A DNA stretch of 64,000 nt, taken from the NCBI RefSeq assembly GCF_041146795.1, contig NC_135185.1:28827529-28891528 (forward strand), written 5' to 3'. Numbering within the stretch: position 1 is the stretch's first letter; each line of letters opens with the position of its first letter. This document shows, one piece after another, positions 37,593 to 55,300 of the stretch. The DNA comes from Maylandia zebra. Lineage: Eukaryota; Chordata; Actinopteri; Cichliformes; Cichlidae. The translations under genes were made by a program, and so were the position numbers. Under the pieces are notes generated by a model, which was not told the origin of the DNA, searched no databases, and was given only the letters and a program-made list of their open reading frames with translations.

Positions 37593-39418
37593 TGCCCGTA
37601 ACACTTCCCTGAGTTTTCATTCAAGTCCAAGGTGGGATTAAGGGTAGGACACAGATAGAGCTGGAAAGAGGAACAGGTTATCTTCCAGGGGATGTGGAGG
37701 GACAAATAGAGGGGGTTTGGTTGTACAGTTCTCTGAAGGTCCTTTCATAAGCAGCTTAGCCTGGTAGCCGAGATTGATATCGTGTGGATGCTGCATTATG
37801 GTTGTACTGTAGGTGGTCTGTAAGCCTGTAGCAGTGAGAGTAGATAAAAAAACTCATATAACTGGACAATTTCTAGAAAACAGAAACACTGTTAAGAAAC
37901 ACTGCGCTGAAATGTGATCATCTGTATATACAACCAGAAATAGTATGATTTATATATAACCAAAATATATTGAAGAAACTGAAACAACTCTTCCCTCCCT
38001 CTAAAATCCCGAATAAATCCACGGCACTCACCTAAGTGTGATCATGATGAACATTTGATAACACTGCACTTCTGATTTTCAGGTTGTTTTCTTACAAACA
38101 TCGTCAGATTTAGTCCAGAGCGGCGAGTAGTTGTAGTGACACAGATAGCGTGAATGCAGCCACAGCAGCATCAGAGTGAGACTAGCAGCCAAGTCCTGAA
38201 CCTCCTAATCCCCTTTAGTCATTAATCAGTCATGGGCCCCATAAGGGATTTGGACCCACCTTCTGCCACCTATGCAAATCTGACTGTCTCGACACTGTGA
38301 AAGCAGTGGCCGATTGCCTTTCTCTCTCTCTCTGTGTGTGTGTGAGTGTGTGTGTTACCAGTAAAAGTTTTACAAAAGGATAAAGTTAAAAAAAAAATCA
38401 TCTTTGCATCAGCAGTATTGCCCTAACTGCAAAGTTTAAGCCATCTTTTAATGATGCAGAAAAATAAACATACAGTCTTTGGTGGGGGGTTTGTATTGAA
38501 GACTACATTAATAATAAATGCTTTAAAAAAAAAAGTTTAAAACTGAAGCACATTGTAGTTGCAGTGCTCTCTAGTGGTAGAAACTTTGCAGTCAGGCTCC
38601 AGCTACTTTTATTATTTCATTTTGATTTGATTTTTCTATAAAATTCTTTGAAATATTTTGTTTTTTACCAGCTGGCAATCCAAAATGAAGACAAGTGCAA
38701 AAGACAATGACAAAACTATGCAGTGATCTGAAAAGCATGTGGTACTTTTACCACTTTGCCAGTTAATAAAAACACTTCACTGGTCATAAATGACAAAAAC
38801 AAGATTTAAACTGGAAGAAAAAATGGGAGTTTTCTTCTCTCTTTTACTTAAGACGTTCACTTTAACCCCTGATATTCTTACCTATTTTGTTCCCCGCCTG
38901 TAACACACATGCAAACACACCGATGCAGTCACGACTACTCTGCAAATCAGCCAATGAAATGTTAACTGAGAGTGAGCTTAGAGGATTAACGTGGACGAAA
39001 GTAGCTTGTGTAAGAAGAGAATGTTACTAGCGGGCCAGTCAGCAAATCCACAGGGCAGACAGAACTCACAGCAGTCACCACTACAGAGACCAAGAGGGAA
39101 GTTTCACTGACCCACAGCAGAAAACTAGACCACAGTCGTTCCACCGAGTAAGTATGTGAAGACCCAACAAATGCAAAACTTACTAAAGTCCTCATGCTTC
39201 AGTCTGGTCTTCCTGATGTAAGTGTGGAAACACTTATATAAATGGATTTTCTAGCTTTAAGTGTACGTGCTATTTAACCACTTAAGCACATTACATGGGC
39301 TACAGTTGAAAGACCTGTGCAATGCAGTAGGTAAAGTAGTTGTTAGATGTTTTCAGTATACCCACTTTTTTGTGTGTGATCTCCCTTGTCTTGGTTTCGA
39401 TACCAAAAGCTCAGCGTG
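37593..39418. other. Intergenic, prph2l and ELYS-like 5' regions
   Basis: The left part should hold the retinal promoter of the tetraspanin. A short TG-rich run lies near 38333-38354. Around 39130-39150 a donor-like CCGAG/TAAGT could end a non-coding first exon of the ELYS-like gene. No coding exon recognised. Confidence 0.35.
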
Positions 39419-42400
39419 ATGCTGGACAAAGAGGGTCAGTGGTCTGAGGCATTGGCCAGCAATAACATAAAAGCCATCATCTGCTGGTTGAGGAAGCTTA
39501 CAGCTGAAGGTAGAAAAGGAACATCCACTCATCATGAAACCAGTGCTCTGTACAATTTTTGCAAAGACCCTTTAATTCCACAGTTGTTTGTTGTTTCCTT
39601 TAACACTGTATCTTCAACAAGGTTATACTGATGTGGGGGAAATCGCACCAGCATTTAGCTGCTGGGTACAGCGGACAGCAGAGTTTGCGAAAAAGGAGTT
39701 ATTAACCTTATGTAAGTACATATTACATCATATTTTCAGTCTTTCTAAATGTGCAAACTTAAATTTGAAGTTGAAGTTACTTTGAGTAACATATACTTTG
39801 GATCTTTGGATCTATTGTGTCTTAATTATTCCCTCAGGCTTCAGCTGTTGCCAGGGTCTGTGGATGTTCCTGGACCGCGGCTCCTTCACTAGAGTGCACA
39901 CGTTACTCCAAAAATTAAGGAACCTACTTACATTGGCCCAGTGGGGAAGAAAACATCTCTGCTCAGCCCACCTCTGGCATGGTTTGTGCTAAAGATATCC
40001 TAATCTTTAATGCTGTGACATGATAAAAGCCTTTCTGAAATGCAATGTCTTCTTTATGCAGGAGTGGGAGTCCCATGTGTGGTCTGCAAGGACACATACA
40101 GCTCCTCAGACATCCGACATGGCTGCTGGAACAGAGAGCAGAGGATGCTGATGCAACACATCTGGCTGGGACAGCTGGTTCAGTGGTGGGGCATCATGGG
40201 GCTTCTGCCAAAGTTTCCTGGTATAGATATCATCACATCCCAATAAACTGGGATGAAGAACTGTTATTATACCTCTAAATCCTTTTGTTCTTAATGTTTG
40301 GTTCTCTGTTGTTTCTGTCAGAGACCCAAGAAGTGAAGCGTATCACTCAGATGTGGAAGGAAATGGATCACAGCCACCGAAAAGCTGGTCTTGAAACACA
40401 GGGGTAACTCTGAAAGGGTTTCATTTTAGAGCAAGTCTCTCTCTGAACATACTTTATCAATTTCCTACCTGTTTTTTCCCCTTTAACTTCCTTACCTTTT
40501 ATTAGACGGGAGGAGGGAGAAATGGGAAGATTCAAGTCTTTGATACAGAGCATGGTGACACAGCTATGCAAACAACACGGGTGCATTTGGATGTCTGGAG
40601 ATTGCACAGATCCACGTTATCCTCCCCCTAATCTGCAGGCGCTGTTGAAGCTCGTGCTGATCCCTCATATTGACAACATGTCAGTCCAGGCCATTGTATC
40701 CATCCAAATCAGCAAAGCTTTTCTGTGAAACATACTGATTTGTTGCTTCTCTATGTGCACTTACTTAAGGTTAAATGTGTCTTAACTTTTATGACACAAG
40801 CTCATGTACTTCATCCTGGATGTGGCAAATTTCCTACAGTGCAAAGATGACCTCCTTCAGGCTTTTTGTCATGCGTTCACAATTCCATCCACCTTTTCCC
40901 AACAAATCAGAGCCTTCTGGATGCTTGATCATGGACACACTGAGGTATGCAGCTGAAAACGAAACATTAAAAAGATAAGTGTTGAAACGGCCAAAATGGC
41001 ATGCAGGTGACTCAAATGAGATATGTGCATACTTTAAAGTGATTTAATAATTTGCAAATAATAAGTAATGAATGGAGCTACAACATTTTTTCTTTTAATT
41101 GATAAGAAATTTACTTAACAAAGTGCTGTGCGCTATCTTACAACCAATCCCAGGCCTCCATGGAGCTGTTACTGAGCCCAAAGGCCTATGTTCCTGCCCT
41201 CTCCTGGCAGCATCGTTGCATCATCCATTGTCTCCTGACAAGGAAACAGCCTCAAGAGGCATTACGGTACCTCCAGTGGGCCAGGCCTGCAGTAGAGACC
41301 ACTGATGATGCCAAGCTGTTTGCAGATGTACTTATTCAAAGCAGGTACTACATGTTTGATAATATAATGTTACTAAATAAAGGCTCACTTGCAGACTCAA
41401 TTTGTGCTTTCAACCCCCAGTTGTAACTCTGATGCTTGGGCTCTGTTGAAGAGAGGCCACACAGAGACTGAAGATATGAGCAAATACTTCCTCCAGACTT
41501 GTAAAGGAGTTGGCCTGTGCACAGAGGCTTTAAAGTACATTCTTGTTGAAAACAATGTGGGTGAATCACTCATTTACATCAAGACAAAATGTACATACCA
41601 AGACAGCCTAGAAAGGACTTTTAACTCTCCCTAAAAATCTTTATCAGAATGAAGAAGATGGAGCTGAGACCACAGAGATGACACAGATGAAGAAAGGTAT
41701 GAAAGATATTATTAAACAGTATTAGGATATAACTGAGATGTCATCTAATCACATTGTTTTGCAGAAATGCCACCATGTCCGCTATCTGCCAAGCTGTACC
41801 GGGCTCAGAAAGTTGGCAAAGTATCAACAGATGAGCAGGTGAAATTGGTCAGAAAGGCTGTGAAGGAAGTGAGGAAACCAGATTCCAAGTTGAGGTACTG
41901 AGGTTGTAGATGTCACACTTGGAGCAACTGCTTGAATTATGTTAAAACACAATATGCATTAGACACCAGATTTATGACGTGCACTCTCATTTCAGGGAGG
42001 TAGTGTGGCCAGAGCACACAGAGAGAATGCCCAACAGCAAGCAAATGCTTCTGCCCACCGAGGCTCTGCGTCTACTCACATGCAGCTCTTCACCAGTGCA
42101 CATGGCAATAGAAACACAGCAAACAGCACATACAGCCGACCCAGAAGAAGAAGATCCTGTCATTTACAATGTATATATTTTCATTGTCTTTGGTAATACT
42201 GGTTGCAATATACAATTGCAAAGGGATTTTAAGTAATGGCAACCCTTAGATTTTATTTTGTATTCGCAGCAGCAGCAGCAGCTGGAGACTCAAGAGAACA
42301 TTTTTTCTTCTGAGGAGGATCTAAGATCCTTGTCTGCCTCATCCTCTACCTCAGCTTCACCCTTGCTTCTTATGAAGTGGGACCCGCTTCACACATATAA

Positions 42401-43784
42401 AAGCACTCTGACCCTGCAGATGATTTCCTCTCTGCTGACGGATAGAAGTAGCCAAAGCAGGGGACAAGAAGAAGAACACAGACCCCACTCATCAGCTGGT
42501 GTTTTCCTAAATATCCCTGAGCTGGTGCTGACACCAGATGGCGCTACAGAGCCTGTTTCCTTCAGCAGCTTGAACAAAGACAGCATGGTAGAGCTGATGC
42601 TTTCTGCAGATGGTAAGCTTTGTCTTGGATTCTCTGCACACACCATACATATTGAGAGATTCCCAAGAAATGGAAGCACTTTCTTACGTTTTACAAGTGG
42701 GAGAAGGTGATGAAGCAGATGTTTTTCTGGAAGAAGATACTATCGGGGTTGACGGGCTTTCAAGACCTTCCACATATGAAAGCCTTCTTTCAGACACAAG
42801 GTCAGAGGTCATCATAAATCTCACAATGCTTATGATAAAGTAAATTATTAAAACTGGTTGATATTTGGTGCAAGTTGAATTTCCAGTATGAATTTGACAA
42901 CAATCAGGGCTGCCTGATAATTATATCTGGCTTAATTGTCATCCACTGAGTGATCACATAACTAGCTGCTACACGAGCTCATGAATATATCAGTCCTGGC
43001 CCCTCAAATGTCACTCAGCCAACCTTCTCCTCTCACTGATTTTCAGTTTCACTGAGGTAGCCCCAACTCACTGCGTCCAGAAAAAGAAACCTCATCAGGT
43101 AGGTAATAATTTTAATTTTAAAGTACATAGTGACTCTATTGGTTCAGTATCTAATTAGCAGCTGTGTTCTCTGTGAGTGTGTTTACACTGTATACTGTAT
43201 GCCACCAGCAAGACGAACCACAGGGATGCTCCAGCCAACACCTCCCATGTACCTCAGCTGAAACAACCCACGACATGCTGACAGATCTTCATCAGAGCTT
43301 TGTTTTGAATTGGTCTATACCCAGGGGCTCGCCAGGGATGGGTAAGCAGGACAGCTCCCTCCTCTTCTCTGTGTGTAGCTCCACCTTTCTTTACACATCT
43401 GTCAACCCCAGCCCAACCTGCAACACTGAAACCACCTCGGTTTATTTGGGCACAAAGAATGAGCGCCTCCTTGAATCCATGTTAAGAACTAATGAATCCT
43501 CTCACTCAGCCTGGCTCGATCATTGCAAAATGGGCAAATGGTGGAAACAGGATGCTGAGACTGGATGTAGTGTTTCCAGGTGTCTGCTACAGAGCTAAGC
43601 TATTACAGCCGGTGCATTTTGGATCACAAAAAGTCTAAACAAATAATAATATACCTCTAAAAGTATGCACGAATCTATGCAGCCATTTGGTGCTCAGTGA
43701 TCAGCAGAGATAACAAGACATGTTGCCTGCTCAACCTTTAGAGCTCTGGAAACAATTCTATCTTTTGCAGTGTGTGTGTATGCA

Positions 43785-43825
<41 letters not shown>

Positions 43826-45949
43826 AAGGTCAGAACTAATTGTTTGTCAGAGGAACTGCAGGGGTGCAAGATGCAGGCACCAAAAGCAGGGGGGCTTGGC
43901 TGCTAGGAGAGGGAGATTGGAGAGGAAGTGAGGTGTCAGAGATTGGTTCCCTTAACCTTGCTGCAGCATTCAGTGATCCATTAAACAGCATCCCCTCCCT
44001 CCCCCACGTTTTCTGTCAAAGGGTGTACCGTCTACCACCGCAGGCAGACCTCCCTCCATCTGCTGATCACCGTTGAGCCTCAGGGAGCGATGGCCTGTTG
44101 GCCCGTACTGATGCCCCAACCTTGTCGCAGAGACAGCGGTTAAAGACGTAACAGTGGAGCAGTGTTGCATAAAAGATAATAGTGTCAGACTTGTTGTTAC
44201 CAAGATCCCCATTTATGTGATGTGTTCATCACTGGATTATGACTTCTAAGGAAATTCCAACAGAAAACAATATTGATAACATTTCTGTTCATTTGCAGAT
44301 GACAAGGGACTTTCTCTTGTTCTAGGTCAGCCTTATTCCTGTGGACTCGTCAATTTTTTGGACTTCACTGCAAAGCAAAAAGGAGAAAACAGAGATGGAA
44401 ATCAGGTACTTTGTTCTGACACACACCATAAAATGTACAACATGTGTTATGATGAGTCTATTATGCATTCATCACAAAATTGTCAATAGGGGTCACTATT
44501 GTTCCAGTTAAGATGCTCAGTAATATTTGGATGATCTCATTTTTAGTCCCGGAGGATTTCACTTCATCACATCACAGCCTGGCAGGTCCCCTCTTTAGTA
44601 CCTTTCATCCACATTTCTCCCGTCCCTCTGCATAAACATCACTGCTTTTAAGACCTCCGCCTACAATGATGTCATTGTCCAAAGTCACGTGATTTTTATG
44701 GGGAATTTTTCTGGAGTATCTTGGAGCACAGGTGAAACATCCATAAGATGCCAGGAACATGGTTACCATTTATTTGTCAAAAACAAAGTGGCCACTGCTC
44801 TGTAACACATTTCCTTCCATTTAAATGCTGCTTGTGCGTTGACCTGAGTGTTACACTTCTAATAGCACTGTGCAGATATGACCACATAATTATTTTACAG
44901 AGGTTTCATTGGATAATTGTTTAATTGGGATGTAGTCACCTAATTATTTTGCTCTGAACTAGGGACCATATGGCGCTTGGCAGGTGAAACGCAATTAGGC
45001 CATGCTAATTTATGATGATTATACCTGAGCATGACTGAACAGCCTATACTGTACAAAAATGTGTCTATCAGGGCCAATCTATTTTAGTTGTAGAGTGCAT
45101 GTTTGGAGTGATGGCATTGCATTCATTACCCTGCAGTTTCTGTGTAAGCGTGGGTTTCCAGGGGGTTGTTTAGTAGGAAGGGCTGTTAGTGTTACCTAAT
45201 TGTTCACCGAGGCCAGAAACAATACTTGTAGGATTTGCTTAATTGGCAGATAGAGAGATTAATCACTAATGAGTGAAATTAGTTGAAGGCAAACACTTAA
45301 CGACTGATCAAACTATCATGTTCTTTGTGCCAGTGCGACTAAAGATAATAATAAAATCGAGATATTAAGCAGTTATTAGTTCAAACTATAAATTTGGATT
45401 TGGCCCCACATGACCTCAAGCATGACTGTTCGTGATGATTACTGGCACAGTTATAGATGAGATTTTCACCATGTGGAGCAAACAAAGTCATCCATCAAAT
45501 CTTAGGAGCCCACTAAGAAATCACGGCCGCTTAAAAAGATATCACAAAATTAAATACTATCGACTTTGCTGTCTTTATGAAAACACCAATATTTGCACAG
45601 AGAGAGGCGGGGAACGTTTGTGTGGGGTGATGTTGCATGTTGAAACGTTCATGATTCAAGGGGAGATGAATGGCCTCTATTAGGAGCATTTAATCAGTAG
45701 CTGGCCCAGTGCTCCCAGTCTCCTGCACCCCCTGGGGAAAGATTAATGGGTACAGGATATTTCATCAGGTCCTCCACATCACTGCTCAGGATATGAGGCT
45801 GTAATTGTGTCTGTTTTTGCTGTTGTTTCGTGTTGCAGGCGGAGAAAGATGAGCCCGCAGGTTGGAGCAGTTCGGGGAAGGTTTCCCAAGGAGCCATAAG
45901 GAGTGGCAGAGCAGGATCGAGAAAAGGCAAACGAGTGAAGAGGGCATGA
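39419..45949 (+). CDS. Short ELYS/AHCTF1-like protein
   Basis: Related to the central helical domain of ELYS, the nucleoporin that starts pore assembly on chromatin. Exons: 39419-39509, 39622-39711, 39838-39981, 40062-40220, 40322-40403, 40506-40695, 40801-40944, 41154-41344, 41421-41556, 41648-41696, 41765-41894, 41996-42170, 42270-42612, 42668-42800, 43047-43098, 43209-43341, 44299-44405, 45839-45949; in frame, 819 aa. The core at about residues 200-410 carries YPPPNLQALL, FCHAFTIP, FWMLDHGHTEA and ALSWQHRCIIHCLL, which echo ELYS YPPxxIHALLDL, WLLDHxDYExA and LxWQHxRII. ELYS itself is over 2200 aa with an N-terminal beta-propeller and a long AT-hook tail; both are missing here. The tail ends in a basic KGKRVKRA. 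The ATG at 39419 lies right after an acceptor, so an upstream coding exon is possible. The acceptor at 42667 is weak. Function unknown. Confidence 0.75.
42262..42284 (+). promoter_or_regulatory. Tandem CAG splice acceptor
   Basis: The acceptor TTCGCAG at 42269 is followed by four more CAG units. Any of these AGs could be used, so isoforms differing by one to four Gln are expected in the ELYS-like protein. Confidence 0.45.
43771..43823. repeat. (TG)n microsatellite, interrupted
   Basis: TG run with a TATGCATG interruption in the intron 43342-44298 of the ELYS-like gene. Confidence 0.95.
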
Positions 45950-49808
<3,859 letters not shown>

Positions 49809-49997
49809 AAATCAGCAAGACGCACAAACATACACGTTCATTCACAGTTAACCATATAGAACCATGTAGTCCTCTTGCCTGCCGTGACCAACACCAGTAT
49901 TCGCCTGTGTAGACAATCAGAATCGGTTGGCTTTTGCTCCCACGAAGATGAATTGAATCAAATCGACAGTTTTAGCTGTTTTCCAGAAGTAACTGAG

Positions 49998-50283
49998 AAT
50001 AAAAGCTACAGATGGTTGTTAACCTTTCCTGTGCTAGATTGAGATAATCCATCCCTTATTCAACCCCAACCCAGATTTGATAGTATTAAAACTTTTTTCT
50101 TTTAAACAAAAAAATACATCTTTTATCAAATATACGTTGTTGATTAGTAAAAAACGGTATTAATGGTTTGGCCAGTTTGGCCGGTGGATCTTGTCCTTGT
50201 GAAATTTCTGCATGGATCTAAAGCATGTAAAATTTCTCAGGTGCTTTTTAGACATAAAGGAGTTTTTTTTCTTCACCAATAAA
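49998..50283 (+). terminator. tmem179 poly(A) signals
   Basis: AATAAA occurs at 49998-50003 and again at 50278-50283, about 190 and 470 bp past the stop; either could be used. Confidence 0.5.
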
Positions 50284-52330
50284 TGTGTTCCTAACTTAGG
50301 CTTCTTTTTTTCCTGCCAGTATCCACAGTGCGTCTCTGCAAAGTGAGAACTGCATGCTCCAGCATAAACAGTGTGTGCGTTTGCAGCATCTTTACACATT
50401 TATCAGCAGCTACAAAAGGTGTTTTATAACAAAAAAAAGTAGAAAAAAAAAGACAAATTGCAGCTCTACACATTCGTGCATTTGGCAGGCAGTCTAAAAG
50501 GCTTTTAGCAATCTGTGTGAGATAAGAAAACAGATCCTATCTTGTGCCATTTAGCAACTCAGGCTTCTTCTGCACACTTTATAGGCTACAAACCAATATA
50601 CTCTATATTACTGTGACTAGACACACAAGTATACCTGCATGCACTTCTCCCTCTCCCTGTTAAATCCCACGCTCACTTATTGACAGAGATTACGGGAAGA
50701 AAGGAAAGTCGGCCGCTTCACTTTGATAGGCAATGACAGTTTTTATTTCAAAAACAACTGAAATTAAAAAAGCAAAAAACGGTAGGAACTAAGAAAACCC
50801 TCCATAAAGGCACTTCTTTCAAAGTGACCGTAGATGTTTGAACAGCAGTGAAATGCAGCTTTAAGCTAAATGTGCATCTACAGGACATAAGCTCACTGGG
50901 TATTGTTTTATTGCTAATGACGATTTCGTTTGACAGTACAGAGTCGAGAGTATTCCTTTTCTCCGGTACATCTGCAGTCTACAGTCAAACGTGAGATCTC
51001 CAAAATAAAAGACAAACAAACTCGTTTTATTTTGAGTTCCCTGAAACCTGTTGTATAAAGTGTTTTAATGGAATATATGTGATGTGTGTTATTGCTCATA
51101 ATGAGAGATATGTGGGATGTGCATCACTGTGCCCTTTGATTCCTATAATCCATTTATGTGGTGATTTGGCTGTTTGAATTTGACTTGCCTTGTTTGATAA
51201 AGGGACTCATACAATAACGTCTGGCTCTGTTAAATTTCTGTTTTTGGCCTCTAAAATAGCAATTACCTTTTTTTTTTTTTTTCTGTTATGTATTGCAAAT
51301 ATCCGTTCAACCCACGCACTTCCATACACTTGACATCAGAATTAAAACCTGAATGTTTCATTTGAATATAAATGCTACAGATAACAAAAAGTAAAAAAAA
51401 ATCCATATAACCAGAAGTCCGATAGTTGCGTAGAAGCAGATATACAATATAGAAGAATAAATAACATTTAGCATAAAGTATTTTTGTGGGATTCAGGCGG
51501 TTATAAAGAGGAACACTGTCAGAAGCACAAGCATTCGTTTGGATTGAGTATATTCTCTTTCATGATAGGTAATATTGTGCTGCAGATTATTATCCTCCGT
51601 GAAACTAGCATTCAGCTGACAGGCGACCAGACAGTTGGAAAAGAACAAGGTGTTTTTCATGTCCAAGTCATTCCGTGAAGTGATGCGGCCCTGTGTTTTC
51701 TTTTTTCAGACCATCATTAAACAGTTTACACATTCATGCTTCTGTCTGCCTCGTCTCAGTGTGCCAATCAGAAGTGCCAATCAAAGTCGTTTCCCAGACC
51801 TCTCTACATTCATTTATGTGCAATTACAAGGCTAAATACTGTGATAGTCCTTAGTATATTGAGCCATATATACACATTCATTTCTGTGTAATATCTGGTA
51901 TACACAAATCATGTACCGTAACAAAATAAATTTGCATTCCACGGAAACATTCACTCACAGACAGCAGACTGTGACATGAATAGAAGAAAAAAATGAACTG
52001 TTGTGGAGATTATGCGAGTGTTACATGTCAGCGTCAACGGTGCAGATGTGCAGAATGCCGTTACAACTTAAATATGGAGTGGCATGCCCACCACCTTAGT
52101 ACATATATACATACAGACATGGAAGCTACATATTTCTGGGATTACACATTTTCCCTTTTTCATGGTGAGAGTGGAATAAAACCACAGACAGTGTGTAGAG
52201 CCTCGCCAAATGGCTGAGGTGTTTGTAGGCCCGGGCACCTTCAAAGATAGGAAAAAGAGGGATCTAAAAAAACAAAAAATTAATAATAAATTAAAAGAGG
52301 CTCCATGTCTCCACCTGTGGTTGATAACAG
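50284..52330. other. Probable 3' UTR of the consortin-like gene
   Basis: No exon seen. A minus-strand AATAAA (plus TTTATT at 50742-50747) lies about 1.6 kb past the consortin-like stop, so much of this stretch is probably its 3' UTR. tmem179 ends just to the left in the opposite direction. Confidence 0.4.
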
Positions 52331-55300
52331 TCACTGCATTGTCAACCATATCCAGCAGCCCCACAGAAGCTGTTTCATGTGCAGCAGGTAGACTGCCAAA
52401 GCTGCCTCCAGCTCCTCGCACACTCTCTGTGGACGCCGACGGTCTGTGCAGTACATGGCAACGCCCAGGAATGACATCAGCAGGAAGAGGCAGGTGAACA
52501 GGGCAAGGTGGGGGCGGGATGGTGTAGTCTCATAGGCTGCACAGGGGGAAAAAAACCAGACCGGTTTTTCAGAGTTTTGATTTGTAAATGACGAGCATTT
52601 GAATTGCACATTTCTTTTGTCGTTTGAGGCGAGGCCTCAAGTGTCAGGTTTCAGAGGATGTTTTTGTAGATTAGTTAAGCTTACATTAATATTTGCTGTT
52701 CCAGGCATTGTCAAACAAGACGTGACAGTGGCGTGCTAAACTCCCCATAGCATGTGTGCCACGTGGAGTCCTAACAATTCTAATGCTAATGCTGCTACAA
52801 GCCTGACAGCCTCTTTCCTCTTTATGAGTGCACTTTTGAAACTCTCGTGTGCTCATTAGTAACGTTATTTTTCAGACAGACTTACCACCTAAACAGTCAC
52901 AATAAGGAATGTCTGCAAAGCCAAAAGAAAAGAGGTCAGTCAGTCACTGAAAGCTGACCTCATGATGTGCAGCAGCTACAAACCAGCTGCTGTACCCTTT
53001 CAGTCGCCACTGTCTCTCTTGAACAGACTCCACAGTGCCTCATTTGCATGCATAATTAATTAAAAAGAATAAATCTCTTGCTCATGTGTGGACACCTCTT
53101 GGCATTACGTTATTTTTAAGTAGCACAGAACCCCCAAATGACAGTAGTTTATGATGCAATTTCTGGGTGTTTTAATACTAGCTGGGTTTCCTCTTTAATG
53201 TAAATTCGAAGGCATGTGCAGCTTTGGGCTGAGGGTTCCTATCTAAGCTGGGATAGCAACACATTTTTAAGAATAAAAATACCAATGAAAAGCACCAGAG
53301 GGCAACATGTTCTCTGTGCAAACACATCTTGCAGCCTAAAACCGAGCAGGATGGACTCATTACAAATTGTTTGTGTGCATGCTTTCTCACCGTGCACTGT
53401 GGTCTCAGGCTCCCTGAATCGAACTCTGCGCTCGCCTTTACGTTTGTGGTTGAGTTCTGTGTCTAGTCTGTAGTTGGAACTTGGCTTCTTTAGGATGGAG
53501 GTGGGGACTTTGCTGTTGGTTAACTACATTAGATAAAATTCACATTGAGCACATTTATTGCATTAAAGGCCAGCAGCAAACAGCTGGAACAGATCTATTC
53601 CAAAGAAGCTGCCTCATATAACACAGAAATAAATCAGAATAACACCAACCAGATACCCTCAGGTGTTTTACCTACCTTAGGTTTAAGTGTGTCTTCCTGA
53701 TGGTGGTGGGTATCCTTTCTGTGGCGTACCTCTGAGTGTTTCTCCCGGTGGGAATGAGGAAGACAGCTGACCGAGTCTCTGAGAGACTCTGCAGCAGCGA
53801 AACGTTTGGACAGTGCAGACACACATTGACCCAGAGAGTCTAGGAAGAGAACCATGACCATACAGAACATGAGACGAGCAGCTTAACATCGGAGTTTCCA
53901 GTCAAGACAGAGCAGAACTCAAGCTCAACATGCAAATGTACAGGAGGCAAGACGGAAGTGTGTTAACTCCGTCTGCACCGGGTACAGTGCAGCCGTGGGA
54001 GTTCAGCACAACTGCACAGTGCTCACTGTGTGAAAAAGCTATCAATTATATCAGGCCCTCTAAAAAAATCTGGATCTCATCACAGTTTATAAAAAAGAAA
54101 TAAATAGAAATAAAAATTAGCCACTACAGACTACACACACATTGCCTAAAGTTGCCTACTATTGTGTATGTGTCAGCATTGCTGGATAAATTCTCTCTCA
54201 GATGACTTCAGTTATTAATAAAAACATGCTAGTTACAATAATATCTTAGGTCAGTTATTTAGTCCATGTTTTTACTTCTGGGGAGAACTTTGGCTTTTTA
54301 ATAGGTGCAGACTTGAATCAAAGATGACTTGAAATGAAGTGAAGGCTCAGATATTTTGGGACACATGCAATTATAATTTCAACATATCACATACAGTTAC
54401 AGTTAAGTCTACATCAGCTTGAAAATACATGCAGGCAATGTTCTAGCAGAGGGAGGGGCTGACTGACCTACTTAATGGTCAAGGGTATGTGAGGGACATG
54501 GGGTGTAAACACTTAAACCTGCCATCATGGTGCAGGCCAAAAAGGAGCCCTTTCTGCTCAGTGCAAAATGAAACAAAACAATGCACAGAGCCTTAATTTT
54601 TCCAGCGTTTCACCAAACATTTTAAGACAAACTATTAAACTAAAGTATTTTTCCCCTTTTTAATGGTCTATATTCATGTCTTGGTGCAGCTGCTCTTGTT
54701 CTGCACGGGTGTCTCTGTAAGCTGACTCAACACTAAACTGTTTCTACGTCTTAACAAAATGCACAGTTCAGAGTCAGGTAAGCCAAGCATGCACACTGTG
54801 CAACAAATCCACAACCTTAAACTGTCACTCTGCACGTTCCTGTGTCCAACATCACCACAAATGTGAATTAATTTAACATTTTCATGGCATGAGACTGTGT
54901 TGTGTGCGCTCTACAACAGGGATTAACATCATAAGACACGGAGGTCTCCACCCTTATTCTATATACTACTCTCTGAATCATACACCCATGTTTGTTTTCA
55001 CTGTATATTTATGTGCGTACAGTAAATCCCTGTGTCATAAGTGTTTAGTCTGTATTATTCAACTATCCTTTACCTGAATATTCAGTCTTGCCAATTTCAG
55101 CATATACGGTTGCCATGAGCTCAAGGCTTCTAGCTGTAATTGGATGGTCATTTCCAAAGGCCCTCTGGTGAATCTTTGTAGCCTGAAAGAAGCAGAGATG
55201 TATTATTTTAAAGCTTACAGAAGAGTTATAATATTCTATTGGTTCAAATATCCGATTTTTACATACCTTACCGCTGTATTCTAGGGCAAGATGAGGTCTA

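Noticed and set aside
43342-43598. Open-frame extension beyond the ELYS-like exon 43209-43341
   Set aside because: A strong GTAAGC donor at 43342 keeps exact phase with the next exon at 44299, so the extension is read-through into intron.
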